DNA of 64,000 bases from Paragorgia papillata (lineage: Eukaryota; Cnidaria; Anthozoa; Scleralcyonacea; Coralliidae). This document shows, piece by piece, positions 1 to 11,546 of this stretch. Position 1 is the stretch's first letter. Each line of letters starts with the position of its first letter. A model generated the notes under the pieces. The model did not search any database and was not told the DNA's origin. It saw only the letters and a program-made list of their open reading frames with translations. A program made the position numbers and the translations under genes. The stretch covers positions 496,001 through 560,000 of the forward strand of contig JAWNZC010000314.1 in the NCBI GenBank assembly GCA_035771165.1, in the 5' to 3' direction.

Positions 1-533
1 AAAACACGTGATTAAATAATTCGGGAAAAGAATAAAACTAAATGTTATGCATAGTTAAACAGTCTGACAATCAAAAACTGCTACCAAATAAATAGCAACA
101 GTTGTTGCTATGGCAACAATGACTGAGTTTCAAAATGGCTGCCAATTACCCTTCAAACTATTTAATTCGAAAAAAACTTTGGTGACCCCCAATTTTTTTT
201 TCTCATTAAAACTTTTCTTGCAGTATGAGTGATCAATTGGCCGATTTTAAAAAAATTCTGTAGAACGAATAATTTTTTTTCTGGAAAAATCATGTTTGTT
301 AATTTTTAAAAAATTTCGTTGTACAGAATTTCTTTAAAATCGGCATATTGATTACTCATACTTCAAGAAAAGTTTTAATGAAAAAAAAATTGGGGGTCAC
401 CAAAGTTTTTTCGAATTAAATTAGTTTGAAGCACTGATCTATATAAGAGACTGGATAGAGCATCCGTTGTCTGAAATTGAAGTCGGAAGTGGTCGGAGTT
501 GGCAACAGCCGCCATGTTGGATGGTCCCACTTT
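1..533. repeat. Left arm of a long terminal inverted repeat (interrupted)
   Basis: Bases 1-161 and 432-533 match, in reverse complement, the stretch 4243-4504. Both arms hold the same run of TTGTTGCTATGGCAACAATG and TCTATATAAGAGACTGGATAGAG. The left arm is split by a palindrome at about 152-431 and then by a 1.73-kb insertion from 535. After that insertion the arm resumes at about 2268-2345, matching 4180-4245 inverted. The window starts inside the repeat, so the true outer end may lie upstream. No transposase is seen between the arms. Confidence 0.7.
152..431. mobile_element. Palindromic MITE, about 280 bp
   Basis: The two halves (152-270 and 310-431) are reverse complements. They share the block TTTGGTGACCCCCAA, tracts of T/A, and the outer word CTTCAAACTA / TAGTTTGAAG. 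The sister arm at 4335-4375 lacks this segment, which shows that it is an insertion. It has no coding capacity. Confidence 0.65.
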
Positions 534-534
534 C

Positions 535-2264
535 GCTATATTTTACTGTTGCACAATTATAGTTTTCGCATATTAAGGCATTTTTCTCCTTCGGGTTCGG
601 ACAAACTTTTTTATCACGAGGAAGAAAGGACACGTGAAGCATTTAGAGAGAAAAATTGTAGTTATTTAGCCCCAAAATGTGGGGAGAAACGGAATTTGCG
701 AGTTCGATGGAGCGAACTCCCAAGTGTCATTGATGACAACTTTGAACAGACGAAGGCCGTTCTCATTCAGAATTTACTCACAATATGGAAATACTGCTAA
801 AGGACCGAATGAATTTGGGAAATTTGATCAACTGAACAAGCTACACTACGAACAATTGCTGTGGTATTATTATATCATAAGCCAAAAGACCGGAATCAAA
901 CAATTAATTTAAGAATGCGATGTGCCCAACTGTATAGATCAGTGGATGTGCCTATAGTTGGACAATATATTTTCACTCACAGGGGTAATGATTCAAGTAA
1001 GTTATCCTGGCATTCACAGGATTAATCAGAATGAGTTTATTATTTTCTATGAGATAGGGTTATCTAATTTGGGCAATTGGGCCTACATTTGCCTACAACT
1101 AAAAATCTTGTATTAATTTTACAATATAATTAGTTTTGTGACTATACCTTTGCCAAGATGCTTTTTTTTAGCCAGTTTACAAATGTTATCCGCCACATCG
1201 TTGTGAAGTTTAACATATATATTAGCTTGATTTGTTTTGACTTTATATAAACATCAAACACTGGCCTTGTTGATCTACTTGTATAGTACACACTGATAGT
1301 ACAGTATTAGTTCTGCCACAATTTTCATAACATACAGAAGTCAGAGAACAGATTAAAAATTTATCATTATATAGTACATTTATACAGAATCAAACTACAC
1401 AAGACAAAATACACTCATGAATTGTAAACATTTTCTTTAATCAAATCATTGACAAAGTTTGAAAACTATAAATGACACAGTTCAATTATATTCTGTATTA
1501 AGTTGTCATGTTGCTTCACCTTTATTGTTCTTCATTCATGGTTTCATTTTAAACTACCTACAACATAACATACAAATATCACATTCAATTTTACAGATAC
1601 TCACAAACAATTTTTTCATCAAAATGACAGGGAGTAAAATAGCTCAGCTGTTAAATTATAAGAAACAATGTTGACAACTTAATTTCTTAAATACATGACT
1701 TGGACTGGGCATGGAGTTTAATAAAACAAACTGGCTCGTTCTTGTTATGATGCATGCTACAGTTTACTTCTATGGAAGCACCAAACATTGTAAGTATTAC
1801 AAACTTATAGAGTATTAATATGCTCCTATGTTGCCAAAGAAATATGCTGCTTGTCGAAATCTACTCACAAGTTGTGTTACTCTAGTACAAGCCAATCTAT
1901 CTTCTGTGCCATAATTTTACACGTCCTTCGGCTTTTTAAAATGATCTACTCGATTGTGAACATTCCACAATTACAGTATTATCTCACATTTGTATCCTAC
2001 AAATCAGTTTATTAACCACCGGCCGTTTACAATGTTGGGTTTCCCGTTTCCTTGGTAAATAACCCTTCGGGAGCTCTCCGTCCCCTTCGAAATTTCGTCA
2101 AAATATCAAGTTATTTACTTACGATTCAGTTTCCCTTCACGTTCTTAGGTCCTCCATAGTTCCATGATGTGTCCCGTTGCTTGAAATACCAAAATGGATT
2201 TGTGTTGTTCGTCTATTTCGTGATTATATGCGAAAACAACGAATTCACAACAGTAAAATATAGC
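535..2264. mobile_element. DNA transposon-like insertion with short TIRs
   Basis: The ends are inverted copies: GCTATATTTTACTGTTG at 535 and its complement ending at 2264, followed on both sides by a second shared word, TTTTCGCATAT. The opposite arm (4222-4260) is uninterrupted, so this 1.73-kb stretch is inserted sequence. The short ORFs inside it (for example 477-800 on +, which straddles the junction) show no family I recognise. No transposase motif is visible, so it is probably non-autonomous or badly decayed. Confidence 0.5.
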
Positions 2265-2984
2265 AACTCACTCCTCATGGTGGGGGGTTTGCTATAACCC
2301 GGGCGATGATCGAGGATGAGCATGAAATCGTTTTGGTCAGCGGTCGTCAAGATCTGAGAATCTCGGCTCAGAACGCTATGTATCGATCGATTTTATATGG
2401 TATACTCTATAAACTTCTAATATCACGCCCCACCGGCCAATCTCGAGAATAAGATCCGATTCTCCCTATTATTAATAAATCTCAAATGAAAAAAAATATC
2501 TTCGATATTAATAATTAGCCCTGCTGCAGCAGAAGCCAAATAATCGTATGAATATACATAGCCCGCAGGCTAATTAAAATATACACAAATTACCTATTTT
2601 AAAACGTACCCCCTCCCGAAAATTATCACTTCTGAATATTATCCCGCAAAAAGGTTTTTAAAAAATAAGTTTAAAGCTTATTATCAAAGTATTTCGAATT
2701 TTTTCTAATACTATGTCCGAATGTTTTGATTCCTTTTTGAGGCCTCTACTTTTCTTGCATCTGCTCATGGGCGTATACGATCACATTGCGCAGAAGTAGA
2801 CCTAAATTCTGACAAATTTTAATTTTGCAAGACTGACATTAATTTTCGAATTACTTTGCCGTTAGGGCTGTATCTCTTCCAACCTGGTACACCTATAAAG
2901 CTCCGTGCCAAACGCTTTTCTTACGCAGAATGTCCAAGGGTGCCGGAAATCTGGGCAGGGCTTGGGGAGGGGGAAAGTGCCAGC

Positions 2985-4230
2985 GGCTGATATCTCCAAA
3001 AGTATTTACGCTATTGAAATAAAACTAGGTAGGCTTATAGAACAATCACAAACATTTAAGCATTTGCCCCCAGCCCCAGATTCTGACCAGCCCAAAAAAA
3101 TGAGTGAATAAAAAAATTATACAGTTTCTCTTTGAAAGTCCGAATTAGCCTGAGAAAATCACACGCTATCTCAGCCACGGGCCCCCTTCTGCTTGAAAGC
3201 GGGAGGGGAGTGTCACCTGAGGCAGCCTAAGTACGAACCTCCGATGATCCGATCAACCTACGCTTTCAGTTCAGGTGAAAAAAAAAAGTGCACGTGATCA
3301 AAAAATCATCTGAGCTTTTCATGATTTTTTTATTTTTCTTGATTTGCCCCTCGGAATTAATTAATTACACTTTTTGAAGGAAAATCTCGAAGAATTTCTT
3401 AAATTAAAATTAATTTCAACAGAAAAGCAGTTAAATAGTCTCTAGAAAAATTAAGCAATTCTAGGTTTGTGTAAAATCTAATTATATAATATCAAAAAAT
3501 TATTTTTTTAATGACCGGCATAAATTAAAGGTTTTAGGTTATTATAGTTCCACGTTTTTTGTGCAGACAGTCTTTCCAAGAAAAAATCCACCGCCAATTT
3601 AATTTAATTTCAACCTTTGAAATGTTCAATAACGCACATTCATGCATGCAAACATATGCAATAATATTGGTTCCGTTTCACTCATAAATATGTTTTTCTC
3701 ACGCTCCCAATATGTAAAAGCACTCTTTTATATATTCCAGACAACAAAATGTTTTTATATATTTTTACTGAAAACACACCCAGTGGATCGATGCCGTGTA
3801 ATTGGCACGCGTCCCGTGCACGAAATTTGTTGTCGACCTTATTTTTTTAAAGTTTTATCATCTTTTTTTCCAGTTTGGGATAAAAATATTTCTTTCGCGT
3901 CTTTGTAAATTTAAACTTTAAAAGTATGGGTCATAACTCATGACACTGTGAATATTGCGACAGACAATTAGAATTAAGCTTCAACGCCAATCTCCGGTTC
4001 ACACAAAAGAAGGGCTTTCCCCCAGCACGAGAATATTTTTTGACATCTGTTCTAGAAAACAGACTTAACAGTTGTTTTTTGAAGGACGAATTGGCTAGAC
4101 GTGTCACACGAATCTTCATATAATCCAGTGTTCGAACACTTTACGGTTTCCGTTGATGTTATGTAGTTAATATGACTGCTGACCAAAAAGATTTCATGCT
4201 CATCCTCGATCATCGCCCGGGTTATAGCAA
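2985..4230. repeat. Inverted repeat arm paired with 5945-7378
   Basis: This stretch is the near reverse complement of 5945-7378. Matching words include GGCAGCCTAAGTACGAACCT (3220) and its complement near 7070, and AGGCTTATAGAACAATCAC (about 3030) against about 7315. The two arms flank a 1.7-kb spacer (4231-5944). Short ORFs here are not conserved between the arms and are not called as genes. Small indels separate the arms, so neither is a fresh duplicate. Confidence 0.65.
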
Positions 4231-4242
4231 ACCCCTCATGGT

Positions 4243-4504
4243 GGGACCATCCAATATGGCGTCGCTTACAAATTAGGGCGTAACTTCCGGCTTCAATTTC
4301 TGAAGGCGCTCAGATAATAGATGCTCTATCCAGTCTCTTATATAGATCAGTAGTTTGAAGGGTAATTGGCAGCCATTTTGAAAAGTCATTGTTGCCATAG
4401 CAACAACTGTTGCTATTTATTTGGTAACAGTTTTTGATTGTCAGACTGTTTAACTATGCATAGCATTTATTTTTATTCTTTTTCCGAATTGTTTAATCAC
4501 GTAT
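4243..4504. repeat. Right arm of the 1-4504 terminal inverted repeat
   Basis: It is the reverse complement of 1-161 plus 432-533, without the two insertions that break the left arm. This uninterrupted version defines the insertion boundaries in the left arm. Confidence 0.7.
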
Positions 4505-5321
4505 TTTGGACTCTCAAACTTGTATTTTCCATATTTCAAGAAACTGTGTGGAGCCACCTTAAAGAAGTCTATGTAAAGAAATGCATTGGTGATATAATTA
4601 TAGAGACGAGAATTGTGTCACTATTGGATGTGGTAGCTTTGCTGGTATGTCAATTGCAAGAAATTATCAGAAGGGGATTTTTGATGAAAATTATTCAACT
4701 CCAAATTGTGTGCCACCCAAAAATGCCTTCTTCATTATTTTACTCTAATGCCATGTGATTTTACTCATCAATTAGTTGGAACCTCTAGGAGAGAAAGGGT
4801 TGAGCCCCTTTCCCCTAGATTTATGCTTACAGCTGTATGTGACACTGACTACAACTAGTGAGTCACTGACTGATATATAGAAGGAGATATATATGCTTGA
4901 TAACATGGCTTTTGGGGAACTAAATTTTAGGAGAAGGAAAGTAAAGTTAATTATGTGGGAAGAAAGTGGGTCTTGAACTGAATTAAATTAAAATGTGTTG
5001 GTCCACTGGATTATATTATCATTTCTTCCCTGGGTTATATGGTTTCAAATTAAAACGCTTGGGACAGAATTAATATAGTCATATACATGTACAGTATCTT
5101 GATTTTCTGCATAAACAATCAGACATGTGTTTTCCTGACCCACTTGTTTTTAAAGGTAAGAAACTGTATGCACGAACATACCATCAGTTGCTTCCTGAAA
5201 CAGGTTTTAAGTACTGTAGATAGACTTATTAACTTCAGGTAAGAGTAGTCGTCAAAACATAATGAACTCATTTCAAAATGAACAAAACTATTGAACAAAA
5301 ATATCAAACATGCCCTATGAT
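4505..5321. other. Stretch with no recognised feature
   Basis: This is AT-rich sequence with only short ORFs (for example 4438-4758 on +, which begins inside the inverted repeat arm). I see no domain, RNA gene or repeat relation to the rest of the window. Confidence 0.4.
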
Positions 5322-5949
5322 TTTGATCAAGTCAAAATCTAAGATCAAGACGGTTATTACTCGAGTGTATAAACAAAGCAATAAAAAAGTATTGAAGTGT
5401 GAAGTTAGAAATGCATTACTATTCAGAGATATGATGAGACAGTAATGTTGATAATATCTGATCCTCGAGCGACGAGCAGTCAGCTTGACCAGAAAATCAG
5501 ATGTAAATTCGTGAATAGTGGCAAATCAGGCGAAATAATAAACGTCGAAGTACTGCTAGGTTACAAAATAAATAAAATGAATTCATGTGAGTCCCAAACA
5601 AAAGTGTTCTAAACGCCACAAACTTCGAAACACTGTTTTTCAAATCACGTTCACTCCTCGAAGGTTCATTCATATTGAAGCTTAGTGAAGCATTTCCGGT
5701 GCGAAATTGACATGGTTCAAGCGCAATGCCTCTCTCCTCCGCAGAGGTTTTTTCGGAGATCGGCTATAATATGTCGGGGATCGTCGGCCTCCGAGCATCT
5801 CCGACGACCCCCGAAACCTCCAATCTCCGAAATGTAACCTCTGCAGAGGAGAGAGGCGAAATGCACTGTGGGAAGATCTTCGTTGTAGTTCCGTGGACGC
5901 GCAGTCCTGGGTCCAACGGTTTGCGGGAGGTTCTGGTTGTGTTTTGGGG
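5322..5949. repeat. Stray copy of the Polinton-unit end block
   Basis: From GATCAAGTCAAAATCTAAG to the GTTTTGGGG word, this copies 46033-46530 and 63438-63930, apart from one insertion (5730-5859). In those two places the block lies between the minus-strand nuclease ORF and the small 74-codon ORF. Here it stands alone, bounded on the right by the 5945-7378 inverted arm. It is probably the remnant of a further, mostly deleted unit. Confidence 0.75.
5730..5859. mobile_element. 130-bp palindromic MITE with AATGC target duplication
   Basis: The inverted ends are rich in CTCTCTCCTC and GCAGAGG. The sequence is flanked on both sides by AATGC (5725-5729 and 5860-5864). The two sister blocks read straight through (GCGCAATGCATTGTGGG), which confirms a precise insertion with a 5-bp target duplication. 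Confidence 0.8.
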
Positions 5950-7378
5950 TCGGGCGATGATCGAAGATGAGCATGAAATATTTTTGGTCAGCAGTCATAT
6001 TAACTACATAACATCAGCGGAAACCGTAAAGTGTTCGAACACTGGATTATATGAAATTCGTGTGACACGTCTAGACAATTCGTCCTTCATAAAACAACTG
6101 TTAAGTTTGTTTTCTAGAACAGATGTCAAAAAATATTCTCGAGACGTCTGCATAAAAAAAATCACATGAGAAACAAAAAGAATACTAAATTTAAAGAGTG
6201 CTGGGGAAAAGCCCTTCTTTTGTGTGAACCGGAGATTGGCGTTGAAGCTTAATTCTAATTGTCTGTCGCAATATTCACAGTGTCATATGAGTTATGATCC
6301 ATATTTTTAAAGTATAAATTTACAAACACGCGAAAGAAATCTTTTTATCCCAAACTGGAAAAAAAGATGATAACATTTTTAAAAAATAAGGTCGACAACA
6401 AATTTTGTGCACGGGACGCGTGCCAATTACACATCATCGATCTACTGAGTGGATCTATGATGTGTAATTGGCACGCGTCCCGTGCACAAAATTTGTTGAC
6501 TGGGTGTGTTTTCGGTAAAAATATATAAAAAAAGTTTGTTGTCTGCAATATATAAAAGAGTGCTTTTTCATATTGGGAGCGTGAGAAAAACATATTTATG
6601 AGTGAAACGGAACCAATACCTGACTAGGCAAGTCTCGTATCGCATATGTTTGCATGCATATGTGCGTTATTGAACATTTCAAAGGTTACTTGAAATTAAA
6701 TTAAATTGGCGGTAGATTTTTTCTTGGAATGACTTTCTGCACAAAAAACGTGGAACTATAATAACCTAAAACTTTTAATTCATGCCGGTCATTAAAAAAT
6801 AATTTTATGATATTATATAGTTAGATTTGACACAAACCCAAAATTTCTTAAGAGACTATTTAACTGCTTTTTTGTTGAAATTTAATTTAGTTAAGGGGCA
6901 AATCACTGATTTAAATCACGTAAACCTTGAAAATTAAAGTCATGAAAAAAATAAAAAAATCACGAGAAAAATCATGAAAAACTCAGATGATTTTTTGACC
7001 ACGTACACTTTTATTTCACATGAACTGAAAGCGTAGGTTGATCGGATCATCGGAGTTCAATGTCGGAGGTTCGTACTTAGGCTGCCTCAGGCGCCACTCC
7101 CCTCCCGTTTTCAAACAGAAGGGGGCCCATGGCTGAGATAGCGTGTGATTTTCTCAGGCTAGTTCGGACTTTCAAAGAGAAACTGCATAATTTTTTTATT
7201 CACTCATTTTTTTGGGCCGGTCAGAATCTGGGGCCGGGGGCAAAAATGCCCCCTTTTCCCCATAGGTAATCCGCCACTGATGTGAGGTGACACTAATAAA
7301 AATTTAAATGTTTGTGATTGTTCTATAAGCCTACCAAGTTTTATTTCAATAGCGTAAATGGAGATATAAGCCGCTATG
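5945..7378. repeat. Inverted repeat arm paired with 2985-4230
   Basis: It mirrors 2985-4230, as described there. Within it, 6405-6500 is a small local palindrome: a GTGTAATTGGCACGCGTCCC word and its complement around a GATCTACTGAGTGGATC centre. The left arm lacks this palindrome. Confidence 0.65.
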
Positions 7379-7380
7379 TT

Positions 7381-8229
7381 GACATAGAAACATCATTTGG
7401 TTTAACCCACCATACAGCAAGAACGTTAGAACACACATAGGACGATGTTTCTTAAACTTAATTGACAAACATTTCCCACCACACAACAAGCTACACAAGA
7501 TTTTCAACAGAAACACAGTAAAAGTTAGTTATAGCTGCATGAAGAACATTAAATCCACAATCACGAAACACAACACACACATTCTTAGGGAAAATGAAGG
7601 AAAAAACAATAGCACAAGTGGTTGTAACTGCAGAAATAGAGATCAATGCCCACTCAGTGGGCAACGTTTTACAAACAACATCATATATAAAGCAACTATT
7701 TCGACAAACAACACTAATGACACTAAGCATTACATAGGCATGACAGCAAACAGTTTTAAGGAGCGATACAGAAACCACACCAAATCTTTTCAACACGAAA
7801 AATATTCAAACGAAACCGAACTCTCCAAACACATATGGAATTTGAAAAACAAAAAACAAATTTTAACATTAATTGGTCAATTTTAAAACGGTCAGCAGCA
7901 TACTCAGGGGGTCTAACCGATGTAATTTATGTTTGGAAGAAAAACTTTGCATTATGAAATCCGAAAACCCCACTTTACTTAACAAAAAATCAGAAATTCT
8001 TTCAACATGTCGGCACAAAAACAAGTTTAACATAAAGAACGTAGGTGTAGGCAAGAACAAAGGTAGGAATGTAGGTAGCGCACCATCGACCCACACACCG
8101 CCATCAACCCACACACCCAGAAGCGTGCCATCAACCCACACACCCATTAGCATTGACGTAAGCAACTCAACCTATTTACGACAGCGCCGAATCGAAAATC
8201 TTCAGCCGCCTGAAGATCGCCCAGCGTGA
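7381..8229 (+). pseudogene. Penelope-like element: C-terminal tail with GIY-YIG endonuclease
   Basis: An open frame enters at about 7381 and runs to 7886. It reads IIWFNPPYSKNV early on, then a CNCRNRDQCP cysteine cluster, YKATI, HYIGMTANSFKERYRNH and ELSKHIW. The spaced Y, YIG, R and E positions fit a GIY-YIG nuclease, and this order (reverse transcriptase tail, cysteine cluster, GIY-YIG) is that of endonuclease-bearing Penelope-like elements. A frameshift near 7870 moves the rest (RCNLCLEEKL, STCRHKNKF) into the frame of 7873-8229. The reverse transcriptase core is missing: the element is 5'-truncated at the junction with the inverted repeat arm. It is not an intact gene. Confidence 0.75.
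8080..8155 (+). repeat. Short minisatellite of CCATCAACCCACACACC type
   Basis: Three to four imperfect tandem copies of a CATCAACCCACACACC-like word lie near the 3' end of the Penelope remnant and encode repeated PSTHTP. Confidence 0.6.
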
Positions 8230-8343
8230 AACTGACAGTAGTGACCATCAACATTTGAGGTAAGCCCACTTATATAGTATATTCGCTCTATCTTTACGGT
8301 ATTGAGCACTTTTCGACATTTCGCGAACAACACTTTGTTTGTT

Positions 8344-8382
<39 letters not shown>

Positions 8383-9197
8383 CAGAGCAGAGAAGATGCA
8401 ACAATAAACATGACTTAAAACCACTGAAAAAAGCCTAAAAATTTATACAATAAAGACCGAAAACGATATGCCGACCGAAATGTATCTGAAAGAACAAGGA
8501 CGTGTCCTGAAACTGTTCAAAGCTGGTAAAGAATTCTGCTCTGGTGTATTCTACTTAACTCGAGAGAGAACGATGAAGAAATTTTGAAACAAACGGCTTT
8601 TTAGATCACGAGGAGAACTGAATGATGCCTTAATTGTCATATTTATTTGTCAACAACGAAGAAAGTAAGAAACCGCGAACGAGAAAAACAATCCGAAAAG
8701 AGTAGACTGAATTGGCAGTGTTTGTGGTGATATGAGCAGAAGAAAGTTTAATAACGGTAGGAGATTCGTATTCACCAGTTTAGCTGAGTTAAAACGAAAG
8801 AAATCTTGAAAATGAAAATCAACATAAATAATATCTTGTCTAGCATTATCTTTGGATGCTAGCTAGGTCATTGGCATTGTATCTTTTCTTGGCCACTATA
8901 TATTTATATCTGTTTTTGAATGAGAATTTGTCATTTAGTTCATCTCGTTTTTTGTTTTTTTTTTTAATATTGACTATGCATGTTCTTTCGCCTTTCGGTC
9001 TGTCAATACATGACAACAGATGAACTTTAATTGCTTATTAATTTTCTGGGATGTTTTCGGGGGGGGGGGGGGGGGGTTGTTGTGTTAAAAATGCATATAA
9101 AGCGGGCGAGGGGTTGTTGCGTTTATGTATTTCTAGTCATAATATACAGCATAACATTTCTTACGTTTATTATTAACAGCACAACATTGAGACTGCA
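8230..9197. other. Non-coding stretch with two simple repeats
   Basis: An (AT)n microsatellite runs from about 8346 to 8377, and a run of about 17 G lies at 9060-9076. I see no gene, RNA gene or copy of another part of the window in the remainder. Confidence 0.5.
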
Positions 9198-9511
9198 TTT
9201 TACATGAATCCAAGCAGATTAAGTTTCAATCCGGATTGAAATGCGAAATATCCGTACGTGTTTTATACATGGGAATTGGGTTCCAGGATTGAAATCCGCG
9301 AGAAATCTGAAATCTATAAATGTTAGAAAACACGCATGTGTTGTTCGTTCTAGTCCTCCCGGTCACATTTTTAATTCCAGGATGATATCCCGCACCGCTT
9401 TTACATGGTTCCGGAACAAAATTTCAATCCAGAATAAGATTTCAATCCGGAATGAGAACAGGATTCAACTCAATCCGCAATGAACTAAAACTCAATCCGG
9501 ATTCATGTAAA
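9198..9511. mobile_element. MITE copy 1 (ends in ATGAATCC / GGATTCAT)
   Basis: Inverted ends: TTTACATGAATCC at the left and GGATTCATGTAAA at the right, each followed inward by AGTTTCAATCCGG or its complement. The same 310-bp unit stands just upstream of every UBC-like gene in the window (also at 12495, 20222, 33734 and 47868). It has no coding capacity. Confidence 0.75.
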
Positions 9512-9685
9512 CAGCCCCAAAAGTGCAAAACCGAACATTCAGTTTCGTAATAAATAAAACGACAAGATTCGGCTGTATTTTCCCAGTTTGTTTCCGCCCT
9601 CACTTTCACTTTTGTTCCCAGTTTGTACGCAAAGTGTAAACACGACTCATAGTAACAAGAAATAAAACAGTTCTGCAGCATTAGA

Positions 9686-10138
9686 ATGGGATGGACTCCA
9701 GCGCAAAGACGAAGGCTTCGCACCGAGAAAGTCTTGCTAGAAAAATTTTTTGCTGGACGAGTGACATGGATTGATCCCACAGGAGATACTAAAGTGGAAG
9801 TAGAATTGAACACCAACAATGGCAAGAAATACCGCCTTAGAATATATCTCAGAAATGAAGACAGCGACAGTTCAGATTTTCCCAACTCAGTTCCACATAT
9901 GGTTGTGTTATCTTCGCCAAAACCAATGCCACCTTGGGATGTTGACGCAGACAATCATACTATTGGATATCGAGATGGTTTTTTGAAAATTTGCCATTAT
10001 CACCCAACCAAATGGACAGATCGTTCTACTCTTTATGAAGTAGTAATGAAAGGCAGAGTATGGCTTGAAGCGTATGAAGGACACTTGACAACGAAAAAGA
10101 ACCTAAGTTTCTTCTTAGGAGAAATGAAGAGCGCCTAA
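9686..10138 (+). CDS. UBC/E2-like protein, copy 1
   Basis: An intact single-exon ORF of 150 codons starting at the MGW methionine shared by all five copies. I do not recognise a named family. The layout resembles a compact ubiquitin-conjugating (UBC/E2) fold: a charged N-terminal helix (residues 4-20), beta strands (25-55), an FPNSVPHMVV...PKPMP segment (65-82) like the E2 proline-rich strand, then H91, ICHY with C103 where the E2 active-site cysteine would lie, KWTD (109-112) and a helix, TLYEVVMKGRVWLEAYEGHL (115-134). In E2s the ICL cysteine is likewise followed by a W-P stretch and a TL helix. Role is unknown; ubiquitin-like conjugation is inference. It sits about 175 bp downstream of a MITE. 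No intron is visible, and I see no TATA box or nearby AATAAA of clear standing. Confidence 0.7.
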   Translation: MGWTPAQRRRLRTEKVLLEKFFAGRVTWIDPTGDTKVEVELNTNNGKKYRLRIYLRNEDSDSSDFPNSVPHMVVLSSPKPMPPWDVDADNHTIGYRDGFLKICHYHPTKWTDRSTLYEVVMKGRVWLEAYEGHLTTKKNLSFFLGEMKSA

Positions 10139-11546
10139 ATTTAACGATCAGGACTGATCTTCATATTTTCTTAAATTCAGTCTTTATTGTAAAACCAAAC
10201 GTTACATAAGTCATGTTGTTAACGTAATATATATCATCCACGAGGAGGAGTGTTTCATCAGGATATCCAAACACTTCGAAGTTTGTTCAAAAATATCGGC
10301 AACACTCCTCCGAGTGTATGATATAGCATCTCAAACAAATCAGTATTTTAAGAGAAAATCAAGATGAAAGTTTGCTTAATTTATGTAATTTCTTCCTCCG
10401 ATATCCAAACCACCGACACGGTACTGATTTCAGTTTGAGATATCCTGATGAAACACTCCTCCAAGTGTTTAATTTATGTAATACCATGATCGCCTCTGAT
10501 TCTTTTGTTCTCCGAGGGAATGTAAACCTCGTATTTCCCTCATCGCTCATGCAAGAGGGAAATTTATCCTTTGTCTTCTAATTTTTCCGTGCATGTTGAT
10601 GAGGGAAAATTAGAAGACAAAGAAATCCTTTGTCTTCTTCTAATTTTCCCGTGCATGTTGATGAGGGAAAATTAGAAGACAAAGAAATCGTTTGTCTTCT
10701 TCTAAATTTCCCGCTTGCATATATTTTCCCTCATCAACATGCACGGGAAAATTAGATGCAACTTCTCTGATCAACCGTGTAAATTTCCTGTCGGTAAGAT
10801 TCTCAACGTTTTCCTCGGCGATCATAATATTACAAACTAATAAAATAACATGACTTTTCGGGAAATTAGCGATTAAATTTCCCCTTCGCCTCGGGAAGAT
10901 TTGTAAAACTTCCCTCGGCGGCGGGGAAATTTAATCGCTAATTTCCCTCAAGTCATGTTATTACTTATAATAATTTCTTCCTCCGATATCCAAACCACAG
11001 ACACGGTGTTGACTTCCTTTGTGTTTTCCTCATGAATTATCAATGTTTTGAGATATTTATTTGTTGATCTGTACAATCATATTTCATGGTACTAGTTCAG
11101 TAGTAGCCAGTTGGGAGTTAAAAATAAGAAGAATAGTTTTGAGACAAATTGGTAATAATTCCGATAATTGGTCCCTGTGATGATAGTGTGTGTTTCTTTT
11201 TCAAAGAACCGTAGCCAGGAAGAAAGTGATTAGTAACCTCCACTTCACGTAATCCAGAATAAACTGTATCACTCTTGTTCAAGACTAAGTGTTATAGAAA
11301 ATGTGTTTCACGACCCTGGAAAATGTGTGTAAAAGTAAGCTAGAAGAAATATTTTAAAGAAACATATAATTTTGGACACAAGCACTAAATTAAATTCACT
11401 TTTTAATCAATTTGTCGTATCGTCGTTTTGTATGAAAGAATATTGCATCGGGGAGTAGAGTTGGTTTTCGAAGAAAAGCTCTTCGAGGAAACCCCACCGG
11501 ATACGCTGTAAAGTTGGGTCAAAAGGTCATTTGACAATACCATATC
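10139..11546. repeat. 3' part of UBC module 1: hairpins and VNTR
   Basis: Contents in order: a degenerate hairpin (10240-10315) built on GAGTGTTTCATCAGGATATC; a VNTR (10570-10760) whose roughly 65-bp unit contains GTGCATGTTGATGAGGGAAA and GAAGACAAAG in both orientations; and a hairpin (10858-10949) with stem GGGAAATTAGCGATTAAATT. The short ORFs in this stretch recur in other modules only because the DNA is duplicated, and none looks like a protein family. Confidence 0.65.

Noticed and set aside
8205..8245. Possible hammerhead ribozyme near the Penelope 3' end (CCTGAAGATCGCC...GTGAAAC)
   Set aside because: Penelope elements often carry hammerheads, but the core here reads CTGAAGA, not CTGATGA, and I could not form all three stems convincingly.
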